From NCBI GenBank assembly GCA_017438265.1, contig JAFRVZ010000067.1, positions 1-64,000 on the forward strand: a stretch of DNA of 64,000 nt, read 5' to 3'. This stretch comes from Bacteroidales bacterium. GTDB lineage: Bacteria > Bacteroidota > Bacteroidia > Bacteroidales > UBA932. The notes under the pieces were generated by a model. The model was not told the origin of the DNA. It saw only the letters and a program-made list of their open reading frames with translations, and searched no databases. The position numbers and the translations under genes are program-made. This document shows, piece by piece, positions 15,009 through 23,135 of the stretch. Position 1 is the first letter of the stretch. Each line of letters begins with the position of its first letter.

Positions 15009-16478
15009 TCATTTGCGCGCAATCGCGGCGTCCGTCCGCCGGGAAATCGCAAGCAGCCCGAGCATCGTGAGCAGCGCGTCGACCAGCAGCAGCTCGAAGC
15101 CGAAGCGGTACCCCCCGAACCAGGCCTCGCTGTGCGCGGAAAGGACCGCGCACAGGACCGGCGCCAGCACGCAGACCGCCGGCACCCACCGGTCCCGCAC
15201 CGTCCGCCGCGACACCAGCCCGAAGCAGTACAGCCCCAGCAGCGGCCCGTACGTATAGCTCGCCACCGTGTACACGGCGTCGATCACGCTCCCGTTCCCG
15301 ATCGTCCGGAACAGACAGATCACCCCCGCCATCAGGACGGCGTTTCCCAGGTGGACCCGCTTCCGCACGCGCTGCAGCCCCGCCTCGTCCATCCGGCGGT
15401 CGCTCCGCAGGATATCGACGGTAAAGGTCGTCGTCAGCGCCGTCAGCGCGGACCCCGCGCTGCTGAACGCCGCCGACACCAGCCCCAGCACGAAGAACAG
15501 CGTCACGGCCGGAGGCAGGCCCGCGAAGCACGCCACGGTCGGAAACAGGTCGTCCGGCTTCGCCACGGCAATCCCCCGCATCCCCGCATACGCGTACAGC
15601 AGCACCCCCAGCGCAAGGAACAGCAGGTTCACCGGCACGAACATCGTCCCGTACGTGACCATGTTCTTCTGCGCCTCCCGCAGATTCCTGCAGGACAGGT
15701 TCTTCTGCATCATGTCCTGGTCCAGCCCCGTCATCGCCACGACCGTGAACACCCCGGCGAGGAACTGTTTCCAGAAGTAGCGCGTATCCTTCACGTCGTC
15801 GAAGTACCAGATCCGGCTGTCCGGGCTCTCCGAGACGAAGCGCAGCAGCCCCCCGGCGTCCAGCCCCAGCGTCCGCGCGACGAAGACGATGCAGAGCACG
15901 ACGGCCGCGAGCATCGACAGCGTCTGCAGCAGGTCCGTCCAGACCAGCGTCTTGACCCCGCCCCTGCGCGTGTACAGCCAGACCACCAGCATCGTCGCCG
16001 CCACGTTCACCCAGAAAGGAATCCCCAGCGGCCCGAACAGCACCAGCTGCAGCACGATGGCGGTCAGGTACATCCGCACCCCGCAGCCCAGCACCTTCGA
16101 CAGCAGGAAGAACCCCGCCCCGGTCCGGTAGCCCGCCATCCCGAAGCGCCGCTCCAGCCACCCGTAGATGCTCTTCAGGTTCAGCCGGTAATAGAGCGGC
16201 AGCAGCACATACGCGACCGCCGCGTAGCCGAGCACGAAGCCCAGCACCATCTGCAGATAGGAAAACGCCGACGCCTGCACCATCCCCGGCACCGAAATGA
16301 ACGTCACCCCGGAGATGGAGGTCCCGATCATCGAGATGGAAACCACATACCAGGGCGACTTCCGGTCGCCGCGGAAAAACTCGGCGCTGCTCGCGCCGCG
16401 GCGCGAAGCCAGCCAGCTGACAAAAAAGACGAGGAGGAAATAGGCCCCGACGAGCGCGAGGATCTGAAGCGTGTTCAT
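15009..16478 (-). CDS. Sodium:solute symporter (SSS family)
   Basis: A 489-residue inner-membrane protein with about 13 hydrophobic segments from the N-terminus (ILALVGAYFLLVFFVSW). It carries SSS-family landmarks such as GTSISGVTFISVPG and GLVSAAFSSAGSALTALTTTF, in which the Ser/Thr residues form the sodium site. It imports a small solute, often a sugar, sialic acid or amino acid, with Na+. Directly downstream on the same strand (40 bp) is the rhamnosidase block, so a sugar released there is a reasonable substrate. It lies 6 bp after the DoxX-like gene. Confidence 0.92.
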   Translation of the reverse strand: MNTLQILALVGAYFLLVFFVSWLASRRGASSAEFFRGDRKSPWYVVSISMIGTSISGVTFISVPGMVQASAFSYLQMVLGFVLGYAAVAYVLLPLYYRLNLKSIYGWLERRFGMAGYRTGAGFFLLSKVLGCGVRMYLTAIVLQLVLFGPLGIPFWVNVAATMLVVWLYTRRGGVKTLVWTDLLQTLSMLAAVVLCIVFVARTLGLDAGGLLRFVSESPDSRIWYFDDVKDTRYFWKQFLAGVFTVVAMTGLDQDMMQKNLSCRNLREAQKNMVTYGTMFVPVNLLFLALGVLLYAYAGMRGIAVAKPDDLFPTVACFAGLPPAVTLFFVLGLVSAAFSSAGSALTALTTTFTVDILRSDRRMDEAGLQRVRKRVHLGNAVLMAGVICLFRTIGNGSVIDAVYTVASYTYGPLLGLYCFGLVSRRTVRDRWVPAVCVLAPVLCAVLSAHSEAWFGGYRFGFELLLVDALLTMLGLLAISRRTDAAIARK

Positions 16479-16484
16479 ACCGGG

Positions 16485-17660
16485 CTACAGGAGAACCATC
16501 ATCGCCAGCGAGTAGAGGAGGATGGCCTCGAAGGTCAGGCGCCCGCGCGAGTTCTGGCTCATCATCACCTCTTCCGGGTGACGCGTCCGCATCGCCTGGA
16601 GGTCTTCGGGGCCCGGCGCGTACGGCAGGGCCCACTTGCGGATGATTTCGCCCTCATAGATATACGTCAGGCCGCCGTTGGCGCGGTTCAGCGTGATCAG
16701 GGTCTTGTAGTCGGCCGTCAGGGCCTCGTCCGCGAGATAGGCGGGCACGGACTCCCGCGCGGGGACGAGCAGCAGCGGCGTGAAGCCTTCCGCCTCGAGG
16801 ATCTGCCGCTCCGTCGCGATCCGGCCCCAGTCCTCCGCGGAGAGCTTCTCCGGCGCATAGGCGGACAGGGCCATCACCTCGCCCCGGGCGGCCCGCTCGT
16901 CGCAGTAATTCCCTTCCGCGTCGCTCAGCGACAGGACCGGGACCTCCCGCCCGCGGCCGCTCTCCGCCGCGAGCTCCTCCGTCCGCACGAAGGTCCAGGT
17001 CGAATCCGGCAGGTTGTCCAGCTCGAAGGCTCCTTCCTCGCCGTCCTTCTCATAGATGAAATAGGTATTGAGGCGCATCCCCGCATCGACGCCCGCGGCC
17101 GCCGCAAGCAGCGAGCCCGGCCGGAAGGCGGAGAACTCGACCGCCGGCGTGCGGGTCCAGGAATGGTGGAGGAACAGCAGCGCGGAGACGACGGCGATCG
17201 CGAAGGCGGCGTACTTCCCCGGCCGCGGCCGGTTGTAGTCCCGCGCCGGCAGGAACGCCACGACCAGCAGGAGGCAGAGGAGGATGTTCTTCAGGAAGGT
17301 CTGCAGGTGGGTCAGGTGGACCGCTTCGCCGAAGCAGCCGCAGTCCATCGTCGGGTTGAAAATCAGCAGGATCAGGGTCAGGACCGTAAAGATGCCGAGG
17401 GTCGCGCTCGAGAGGATGGCGGTCAGTTTCGGGAAGACGCCGGAGACCAGCGCCGCGCCCAGGACCGTCTCGAACAGGGCCAGCAGGGTCGCCAGCACCT
17501 TTGCGGCGGGGATCAGGGCCGAGAGGCCGAAGAACTTGCAGTAGTCGGTAAAGACCAGCCCGGCGCCGACCGGGTCCATCAGTTTCAGCATACCGGCGGC
17601 GAAGAAGACCGTTCCGACAAGGAACGCGCAGATCCGGTGGATGTTATAGGGACTTCTCAT
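16485..17660 (-). CDS. BT_3928-type DoxX/MauE family membrane protein
   Basis: A 391-residue protein. Residues 1-150 form the DoxX/MauE-like four-helix membrane domain, with the landmark NPTMDCGCFGEA carrying two Cys residues that suggest a redox role. Residues about 150-370 form a soluble thioredoxin-like part, and a last hydrophobic segment closes the C-terminus. This matches the Bacteroides BT_3928 family, whose function is not known. The gene overlaps the 3' end of tmk by 17 bp and is followed after 6 bp by the symporter, so all three are co-transcribed. Confidence 0.82.
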   Translation of the reverse strand: MRSPYNIHRICAFLVGTVFFAAGMLKLMDPVGAGLVFTDYCKFFGLSALIPAAKVLATLLALFETVLGAALVSGVFPKLTAILSSATLGIFTVLTLILLIFNPTMDCGCFGEAVHLTHLQTFLKNILLCLLLVVAFLPARDYNRPRPGKYAAFAIAVVSALLFLHHSWTRTPAVEFSAFRPGSLLAAAAGVDAGMRLNTYFIYEKDGEEGAFELDNLPDSTWTFVRTEELAAESGRGREVPVLSLSDAEGNYCDERAARGEVMALSAYAPEKLSAEDWGRIATERQILEAEGFTPLLLVPARESVPAYLADEALTADYKTLITLNRANGGLTYIYEGEIIRKWALPYAPGPEDLQAMRTRHPEEVMMSQNSRGRLTFEAILLYSLAMMVLL

Positions 17661-18324
17661 CGATTACGTCTTTGATTTTGGCAAAAATGGCGTCCGGCGG
17701 AAGCATCCGCCCCTGTGCGTCGCCGCAGTCCACGACGACGAAGTCCGGGTCCATCGCGGCCTGGCGCAGGTAGATGCGGCGGACGCGCTTCTGGAACTCG
17801 ATATCGGCTTCGTGGATATCCTGGCGGCCTTCGAGGTAGGCGCGGTCGTCGCCCCGGCGGTTGCCGTGGAGGCTGCGCTCCACGAAGCCGATCGGGACGT
17901 CGAGGAAGAGGTTGATGTCGGGGCGCGGGAGGCCGAAGAAACCGTATTCGGTCCGCTCGATCCATTCGCGCAGCGCGTCCGCCTCCGCCTCGTCGGGGAG
18001 CTTGGCGCACTGGTAGGCGATGTTGGAATAGACATAGCGGTCCAGAAGCACGGTCCCCCCTTCTTCCAGCACGGATCGGATCCACGGGCCGGCACCGTGG
18101 CGGTCTTCCGCGAAGAGGAGGGCGACCAGCTGGGGGTGGACCTTGTCGATGGCGCCGAAGCCGCCGCGCAGGAACCGGGAGATCAGGTCTCCGTACACGG
18201 GGGCGTCATACCGCGGGAAATGGATATATTCCAGGCGCCCGCAGACGCTTTCCAGATACGCCTTCAGGCGCGCCACCTGGGTCGATTTGCCCGCCCCGTC
18301 CAGTCCTTCCAATACTACCAGCAT
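17644..18324 (-). CDS. tmk: Thymidylate kinase
   Basis: I start at ATG 18324 (MLVVLEGLDGAGKST), which gives 226 residues. The P-loop GLDGAGKST is at residues 7-15, the DRY motif is in LLDRYVYSNIAYQ, and the lid region has GNRRGDDRAYLEGRQD. It phosphorylates dTMP to dTDP in the cytoplasm. The long upstream frame to 19155 is antisense to folP and not real. The gene is divergent from folP; a near-consensus TATTTTG lies in the 60-bp gap. It overlaps the DoxX-like gene at its 3' end. Confidence 0.93.
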   Translation of the reverse strand: MLVVLEGLDGAGKSTQVARLKAYLESVCGRLEYIHFPRYDAPVYGDLISRFLRGGFGAIDKVHPQLVALLFAEDRHGAGPWIRSVLEEGGTVLLDRYVYSNIAYQCAKLPDEAEADALREWIERTEYGFFGLPRPDINLFLDVPIGFVERSLHGNRRGDDRAYLEGRQDIHEADIEFQKRVRRIYLRQAAMDPDFVVVDCGDAQGRMLPPDAIFAKIKDVIDEKSL

Positions 18325-18372
18325 CTTCTCTCGGAATTTTCGACAAAATACGAATAAATTCCCGGATTTGCA

Positions 18373-18380
18373 TATTTTTG
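18373..18380 (+). promoter_or_regulatory. -7 element of folP
   Basis: TATTTTTG matches TAnnTTTG and ends 4 bp before the ATG at 18385. Translation could start at the second Met (18394), which would leave a short leader. Confidence 0.5.
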
Positions 18381-18384
18381 CAGT

Positions 18385-19152
18385 ATGAGAATCATGGGCA
18401 TCCTGAATCTGACGCCGGATTCCTTCCACGCCGGCAGCCGGGGAGACCTCTCCGTGCTGGAGGCGGGCGCCGACATCGTCGACATCGGCGCGTGCTCGAC
18501 CCGCCCGGGCTCGGAGCCCGTCGGAGCGGCGGAGGAATGGCGGCGCCTGGAGCCCGTCCTGCGGCGGATCGCCGCCGACCGCGCGCGCTACCCGGAGATC
18601 TCGATCGACAGCTACTGGGCCGAGGTCATCGCCCGCGCGGACGACCTGCTGCCCGGCATCCTGGTGAACGACATCTCCTGCGGCGACGCGGACCCGGCGA
18701 TGCTCCCGCTGGTCGCGGAGCGCGGCCTGCGCTACGTCGCGATGCACCACGGGAAACGGATCCACGCCGCCCGCGAAGCGGACGACCCGGCCGCCGACAT
18801 TCTCGCGGAGGAACTCGCCTTCTTCGAAGGCTTCGCCGCCCGCGCGGAGGCGCTCGGGATCGACTGGATCCTGGACCCCGGATTCGGGTTTGGCAAGACA
18901 GTTGCACAGAACCTCGAACTGTTGCGCTCGCTGGGCTGCCTGAAGCGCTTCGGACGGGAGATCCTGGTCGGCGTTTCGCGGAAGAGCATGTTCTTCCGCC
19001 CGCTGGGCAAGGGGCCGGAAGCCCCGGAGACCCTGGCCGCCACGCTCGACGCGGAAGTCCGCGCGGTCCGCGCCGGCGCGACGATCCTGCGGGTCCACGA
19101 CGTGGCCGCGACCCGCGCCTGCTTTGAAAAACTGAAAAACGAAACGAAATGA
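18385..19152 (+). CDS. folP: Dihydropteroate synthase
   Basis: A 255-residue TIM-barrel enzyme with the diagnostic motifs NLTPDSF (residues 7-13), EAGADIVDIGACSTRPGSEP, LDPGFGFGKT and a C-terminal RVHDVAATR. The Met at residue 4 is an alternative start, since the -7 element ends only 4 bp before the first ATG. It condenses 6-hydroxymethyl-dihydropterin diphosphate with p-aminobenzoate in folate synthesis and is the sulfonamide target. It overlaps the DUF1232 gene by 4 bp (ATGA) and is divergent from tmk. Confidence 0.94.
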   Translation: MRIMGILNLTPDSFHAGSRGDLSVLEAGADIVDIGACSTRPGSEPVGAAEEWRRLEPVLRRIAADRARYPEISIDSYWAEVIARADDLLPGILVNDISCGDADPAMLPLVAERGLRYVAMHHGKRIHAAREADDPAADILAEELAFFEGFAARAEALGIDWILDPGFGFGKTVAQNLELLRSLGCLKRFGREILVGVSRKSMFFRPLGKGPEAPETLAATLDAEVRAVRAGATILRVHDVAATRACFEKLKNETK

Positions 19153-19547
19153 CACCGGACGAACTGGAAAGATTCGACAGGTACTTCGACCCCGCCGGCT
19201 TCTGGCGCAAGGTCAAATCCGTGGCCAGGAAGGCCGGGGCGAAGGTGCTGTATTATGCGCTGGTCCTGTACTATGCGCTCAAGAGCCCGCAGATTACCGC
19301 ACGGGACCGTGCGCTGATCCTCGGCGCGCTCGGCTACTTCATCCTGCCGCTGGACCTGGTCCCGGACTTCATCCCCGGAATCGGTTTCGGCGACGACCTG
19401 CTCGCCCTCGGCGTCGCGATCGCCAAGGTCGCACGCTGCATCACCCCGGACGTCAGGGACATGGCCCGGAACAAGCTGGAGGAATGGCTCGGCCCGGTCA
19501 ACCCGAAAGAAATCGTCATCGACCTGGACGGCAACCGGAAAGACTGA
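19149..19547 (+). CDS. DUF1232 (YkvA-like) membrane-associated protein
   Basis: A 132-residue protein. The DUF1232 signature is clear: ITARDRALILGALGYFILPLDLVPDFIPGIGFGDDL at about residues 52-90, a hairpin of hydrophobic helices with the PLDLVPDFIP turn. It is likely membrane-associated; the function is unknown. It is translationally coupled to folP by a 4-bp overlap and converges on the septum protein gene 12 bp away. Confidence 0.85.
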   Translation: MTPDELERFDRYFDPAGFWRKVKSVARKAGAKVLYYALVLYYALKSPQITARDRALILGALGYFILPLDLVPDFIPGIGFGDDLLALGVAIAKVARCITPDVRDMARNKLEEWLGPVNPKEIVIDLDGNRKD

Positions 19548-19558
19548 TCTTCAGCGGA

Positions 19559-19873
19559 TTATTCGTCGAATACATAGACGTCTTCGCCGGGTTCGGCGAA
19601 GTGGAAGCGCTCGCGGGCGAACTGCTCGAGGGTGTCGCGGTTCGTGGACAGGGAGCGGACCTGGTCGTCGAGGGTGCGGATTTCCTCGTTGTAGCGTTCG
19701 ATCTGCCGGTGCTGGCGGCGGAGGGTCAGGCCAGCCTGGGCCCAGCGGAAGACGTTGCCGGTCCGGCTCAGGCAGATGAAGAGCAGGAACGCGAGGGTGG
19801 ACCAGAAAATCCACCGCGCGAGCGGGCTCCGGCCACGGAGCTTTTCCCTCAGAGACGTCATCTTCCCTTCCAT
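19559..19873 (-). CDS. Septum formation initiator family (FtsB/DivIC-like)
   Basis: A 104-residue bitopic membrane protein. Residues about 20-40 are the single transmembrane helix (WIFWSTLAFLLFICLS), residues 48-85 form a coiled coil (LRRQHRQIERYNEEIRTLDDQV), and the end has the family motif ERFHFAEPGEDVYVF. FtsB-like proteins bridge FtsL and FtsQ in the divisome. A second in-frame Met (residue 5) is an alternative start. Its promoter overlaps that of the divergent nucleotidyltransferase gene. Confidence 0.9.
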   Translation of the reverse strand: MEGKMTSLREKLRGRSPLARWIFWSTLAFLLFICLSRTGNVFRWAQAGLTLRRQHRQIERYNEEIRTLDDQVRSLSTNRDTLEQFARERFHFAEPGEDVYVFDE

Positions 19874-19889
19874 ACAGAGCGACTTTCTG

Positions 19890-19897
19890 CAAAAATA
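19890..19897 (-). promoter_or_regulatory. -7 element of the septum protein gene
   Basis: The minus strand reads TATTTTTG, 17 bp before the ATG at 19873. It lies only 2 bp from the -7 element of the divergent gene, so the two promoters share DNA. Confidence 0.5.
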
Positions 19898-19899
19898 AT

Positions 19900-19907
19900 T
19901 AAATTTG
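19900..19907 (+). promoter_or_regulatory. -7 element of the nucleotidyltransferase operon
   Basis: TAAATTTG matches TAnnTTTG, 25 bp before the ATG at 19933. Its upstream half overlaps the divergent septum-gene promoter. Confidence 0.5.
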
Positions 19908-19932
19908 TGGACTAATACTCATTGTCGCATTT

Positions 19933-20871
19933 ATGAAACCCACTTTACTTGTCCTCGCAGCCGGAATGGGCAGCCGTTACGGCGGACTCAAACAGATGGA
20001 CGGACTCGGTCCGAACCAGGAAACCATCATCGATTATTCCATCTACGACGCAGTCCGCGCCGGTTTCGGCAAGGTCGTCTATATCGTCCGGGAGTATTTC
20101 AAGGCGCAGTTCGAGCAGACGGTCCGCGAGAAATACAGCGGGGTCCGCTGCCTCGACGGCTCCCCCCTCGAGTTCGTCTTCGTGACCCAGGAGCTGGACA
20201 AGATTCCCGCCGGGTTTACCCTGAATCCGGAGCGGCAGAAACCGTGGGGAACCGCCCACGCCGTCCTGATGGCCGCGGACGTGATCCACGAGCCTTTCGC
20301 CGTGATCAACGGCGACGACTTCTACGGCCGTGATTCCTTCCGCATCCTCGGCGACTGGCTGCGCGCCCACGAAGGGCAGGAAGGCGTCTACAGCATCGTC
20401 GGCTTCGAGCTGGACAACACCCTCTCGGAATCCGGCGGCGTCTCCCGCGGCATCTGCTCCTACTCCCCGGACGGCATCCTGGAGGACATCGTGGAACACC
20501 TCGACATCTACACGGAGCCGGACGGCGTCGTCCGCGGCAACAATTCCTCGACCGGCGACCGTGTCGTCCTCGACGGCAAGGCGCTCTGCTCGATGAATAT
20601 GTGGGGCTTCACCCCGGACTATTTCCGCCGCAGCGGCGAAATCTTCCGCACTTTCCTCGAAGCGAACATTTCCGAACTCAAGAAAGAATACTATATCCCC
20701 TACGCCGTCGACTGCATGGTCAAGGCCGGCGAAGCCCGCTGCGAAGTCCTCTCGACCCCGTCCCGCTGGTTCGGCGTGACCTACCAGGAGGACCGCCCCG
20801 CCGTCGTGGCCAAATTCCAGGAACTCGCCGACAACGGCACCTACCCCAGCCCGCTCTATGAAAAAAAGTAG
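19933..20871 (+). CDS. Sugar-phosphate nucleotidyltransferase
   Basis: A 312-residue GT-A-fold nucleotidyltransferase. The N-terminal signature LVLAAGMGSRYGGLKQ binds the NTP, and VINGDDFYG carries a metal-binding Asp pair. It transfers a nucleotide to a sugar-1-phosphate; the sugar is not evident. It heads a run of four overlapping or near-contiguous genes (this, CPBP protease, AmgK-RapZ fusion, MurU-like), so a link to cell-wall sugar metabolism is plausible. It overlaps the CPBP gene by 14 bp. Confidence 0.87.
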   Translation: MKPTLLVLAAGMGSRYGGLKQMDGLGPNQETIIDYSIYDAVRAGFGKVVYIVREYFKAQFEQTVREKYSGVRCLDGSPLEFVFVTQELDKIPAGFTLNPERQKPWGTAHAVLMAADVIHEPFAVINGDDFYGRDSFRILGDWLRAHEGQEGVYSIVGFELDNTLSESGGVSRGICSYSPDGILEDIVEHLDIYTEPDGVVRGNNSSTGDRVVLDGKALCSMNMWGFTPDYFRRSGEIFRTFLEANISELKKEYYIPYAVDCMVKAGEARCEVLSTPSRWFGVTYQEDRPAVVAKFQELADNGTYPSPLYEKK

Positions 20872-21763
20872 AAAAGCCAATTACGACATCTTCTCCAGCT
20901 ACGCCTACTACACGCCCGGTTTCGGCGGCATCGGCGCGCTGCTCCTGTGGTTCATCGCCGGAGCCGTGCTCGGCAGCATTGTCGGCAGCATCTTCGTATT
21001 CCTGATCCCCGGCCAGGCCGGACATGAGTACATGATGCTCGTCTCCTACCCGCTGATGTTCATCCCCCCGATGATGTACGCCAACCTGAAGAGCAAGCGG
21101 AACGCCTTCTTCGACACCGGCTACGCCCTCTCCAGCGACAACTACGGCCGCATCGGCGGCTTCCGGATGGCGCTGCTCGTCTCGCTCGCGACCCTCGCGG
21201 CCGCCTACCTGACGGACGCCTGCTCCGAGCTGCTGCCCGCGACGCCGGCGTGGTTCGACGAACTGATGGGCAGCATGGTCGGCGGAACCTTCTGGATCAA
21301 CTTCCTCTGCGTCTCCATCTTCGCGCCGCTCTTCGAGGAGTGGCTCTGCCGCGGCGAAGTGCTGCGCGGCCTGCTGAACTACCGCAAGGCGGACGGCAGC
21401 CGCGGGATCAAGCCCGGTTGGGCGATCGTACTCTCCGCGCTCTTCTTCGCGGCGATCCACGGCAACCCCTGGCAGGCCGTTCCCGCCTTCGGGCTGGGCT
21501 GCCTGTTCGGCTACGTCTATTACCGCACGGGCTCGCTGAAGCTGACGATGCTGATGCACTGCGTGAACAACACCTTCTCGCTCCTGATGAGCCGGATCGA
21601 CTCGCTGTCGGATGTGGAGCACTACTCCGACATCTTCCCCTCGCCCCAGTACTGGCTCATCCTCGGGGCCTGTGTCCTGCTGGTCCTCCTCTCCATCCGC
21701 CTGCTCTCGACGATCGAGCTGAAGGACAGGCAGGGCAACTGCGACGAAGTCCGCGCCGCCTGA
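20858..21763 (+). CDS. CPBP family intramembrane metalloprotease
   Basis: A 301-residue polytopic membrane protein with about eight hydrophobic segments. The CPBP (Abi, Rce1-like) active-site motifs are present: FEEWLCRGEVLRG (EExxxR), the downstream FFAAIHGN histidine and a final HCVNNTFS. Family members cleave substrates within the membrane; in bacteria the substrates are mostly unknown, with roles proposed in bacteriocin immunity and protein maturation. Its start lies inside the 3' end of the nucleotidyltransferase gene. Confidence 0.9.
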   Translation: MKKSRKANYDIFSSYAYYTPGFGGIGALLLWFIAGAVLGSIVGSIFVFLIPGQAGHEYMMLVSYPLMFIPPMMYANLKSKRNAFFDTGYALSSDNYGRIGGFRMALLVSLATLAAAYLTDACSELLPATPAWFDELMGSMVGGTFWINFLCVSIFAPLFEEWLCRGEVLRGLLNYRKADGSRGIKPGWAIVLSALFFAAIHGNPWQAVPAFGLGCLFGYVYYRTGSLKLTMLMHCVNNTFSLLMSRIDSLSDVEHYSDIFPSPQYWLILGACVLLVLLSIRLLSTIELKDRQGNCDEVRAA

Positions 21764-21770
21764 GACCCGT

Positions 21771-23135
21771 ATGGAGACCGTCACCGAACTGACCCCTTCC
21801 GGCAGCAACCGGCAGTATTTCCGCGTCCAGGACGGGGACCGCTCCTTCATCCGCGTCGTCGGGAAGGACCGGGACGAGAACCGCGCCTTCATCGCCCTGT
21901 CGAACCACTTCTCCGCCAAGGGGATCCGGGTTCCGAAGGTGCTGGAAGTCAGCCCGGACGGGATGAGCTATACCCAGGAGGACCTGGGGGACGACCTTCT
22001 CTATGACCTTTGCGCGCAGGGCCGCGCGAGCGGCGAATACAGCCCCGCCGAGGAAGCGCTGCTGCTCAGGACCATCGCCGCGCTGCCGAAGATCCAGTAC
22101 ATCGGTGCGCAGGACCTCGATTACAGCGTCTGCTTCCCGGACCGGGAATTCAATGCGCGGATGGTCCGCTTCGACCTGAACTATTTCAAGTACTGCTTCC
22201 TGAAGACGACGGGCGTCGAATTCAACGAAATCCGCCTGCAGGACGACTTCGACCAGCTCGAGGAGGACCTGCTGGAGGATATGGGCAACACCTTCATGTA
22301 CAGGGATTTCCAGGCGCGGAACGTCATCATCAGGGATGGCGAGCCCTGGTTCATCGACTTCCAGGGCGGGCGCCGCGGGCCGATCTACTACGATGTCGCC
22401 TCGTTCGTCTGGCAGGCCCGGGCCCGCTACCCCGCCGCGCTGAAGGAGAAGCTGACGGACGCCTACCTCGAGGCGCTGAGCCGCTACGAGCGCGTGGACC
22501 GCAGGCGTTTCCAGCGCAGGCTCCGCCGCTTCGTTCTCTTCAGCACGCTGCAGGTCCTCGGGGCCTACGGCTTCCGCGGCCGCTTCGAGCGCAAGCCCCT
22601 CTTCCTGGAGGCCATCCCGCTCGCGATGGACAACCTCGCCGAGCTGCTCCGCTCGCCTTTCCCGAAGTATCCCTACCTCGACTCCCTGCTGCGGGAGCTC
22701 GTGCGCGCCGACCGGGAGCGGCGGGCGCCCGAACCGGCGCCCGGCCTGACCGTCCGGATCGGCAGTTTCGGCTTCCGCAAGGGCATCCCCGAGGATGACA
22801 CCCCGGACGGCGGCGGCTACATCTTCGACTGCCGCAGCATCCACAACCCCGGCAAGTACGAGCAGTTCAAGCGCCTCGACGGGCGCGACGCGGAAGTCAT
22901 CCGCTTCCTCGAGGAAGACGGCGAGGCCGCGGTCTTCCTCGAGAGCGTGTACCGCCTCGTGGACGCCCACGTCGCGCGTTTCCGCGAGCGCGGATTCACG
23001 CGCCTCGGCGTCAGCTTCGGCTGCACCGGCGGCCGCCACCGCTCCGTCTACTGCGCGGAACACCTCGCAGAACACCTCCGGCAAAAGTATCCGGACATCC
23101 ATATTACGCTGACCCACAGGGACCTTCCGAAATGA
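21771..23135 (+). CDS. AmgK-like amino-sugar kinase fused to RapZ C-terminal domain
   Basis: A 454-residue cytoplasmic fusion. Residues 1-320 are an aminoglycoside-phosphotransferase-fold kinase (MYRDFQARNVII with the catalytic Asp, and WFIDFQGGRRGPIYYDVAS with the DxD-like metal site) of the type of AmgK, the MurNAc/GlcNAc 1-kinase of peptidoglycan recycling. Residues about 330-454 match the RapZ C-terminal domain (IGSFGFRKGIP, YIFDCRSIHNP, GCTGGRHRSVY). The ATP-binding N-terminal half of RapZ is absent, replaced by the kinase. The MurU-like gene overlaps its stop by 4 bp, which supports the AmgK reading. Confidence 0.88.
   Translation: METVTELTPSGSNRQYFRVQDGDRSFIRVVGKDRDENRAFIALSNHFSAKGIRVPKVLEVSPDGMSYTQEDLGDDLLYDLCAQGRASGEYSPAEEALLLRTIAALPKIQYIGAQDLDYSVCFPDREFNARMVRFDLNYFKYCFLKTTGVEFNEIRLQDDFDQLEEDLLEDMGNTFMYRDFQARNVIIRDGEPWFIDFQGGRRGPIYYDVASFVWQARARYPAALKEKLTDAYLEALSRYERVDRRRFQRRLRRFVLFSTLQVLGAYGFRGRFERKPLFLEAIPLAMDNLAELLRSPFPKYPYLDSLLRELVRADRERRAPEPAPGLTVRIGSFGFRKGIPEDDTPDGGGYIFDCRSIHNPGKYEQFKRLDGRDAEVIRFLEEDGEAAVFLESVYRLVDAHVARFRERGFTRLGVSFGCTGGRHRSVYCAEHLAEHLRQKYPDIHITLTHRDLPK

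Noticed and set aside
10688..15070. Open plus-strand frame of about 1460 codons
   Set aside because: It is antisense to the GH78 and TIM-barrel genes, which have clear domains and catalytic residues. High GC leaves few stop codons in shadow frames. Its predicted protein is repetitive in Arg, Gly, Val and Ala with no domain.
17644..19155. Extended 503-codon version of the thymidylate kinase frame
   Set aside because: The upstream part is antisense to folP. The kinase begins at ATG 18324 with the P-loop a few residues later.
21771..23135. Full-length RapZ RNase adapter
   Set aside because: Only the C-terminal domain matches RapZ. There is no Walker-A RapZ N-terminal domain; the N-terminal part is an APH-fold kinase.
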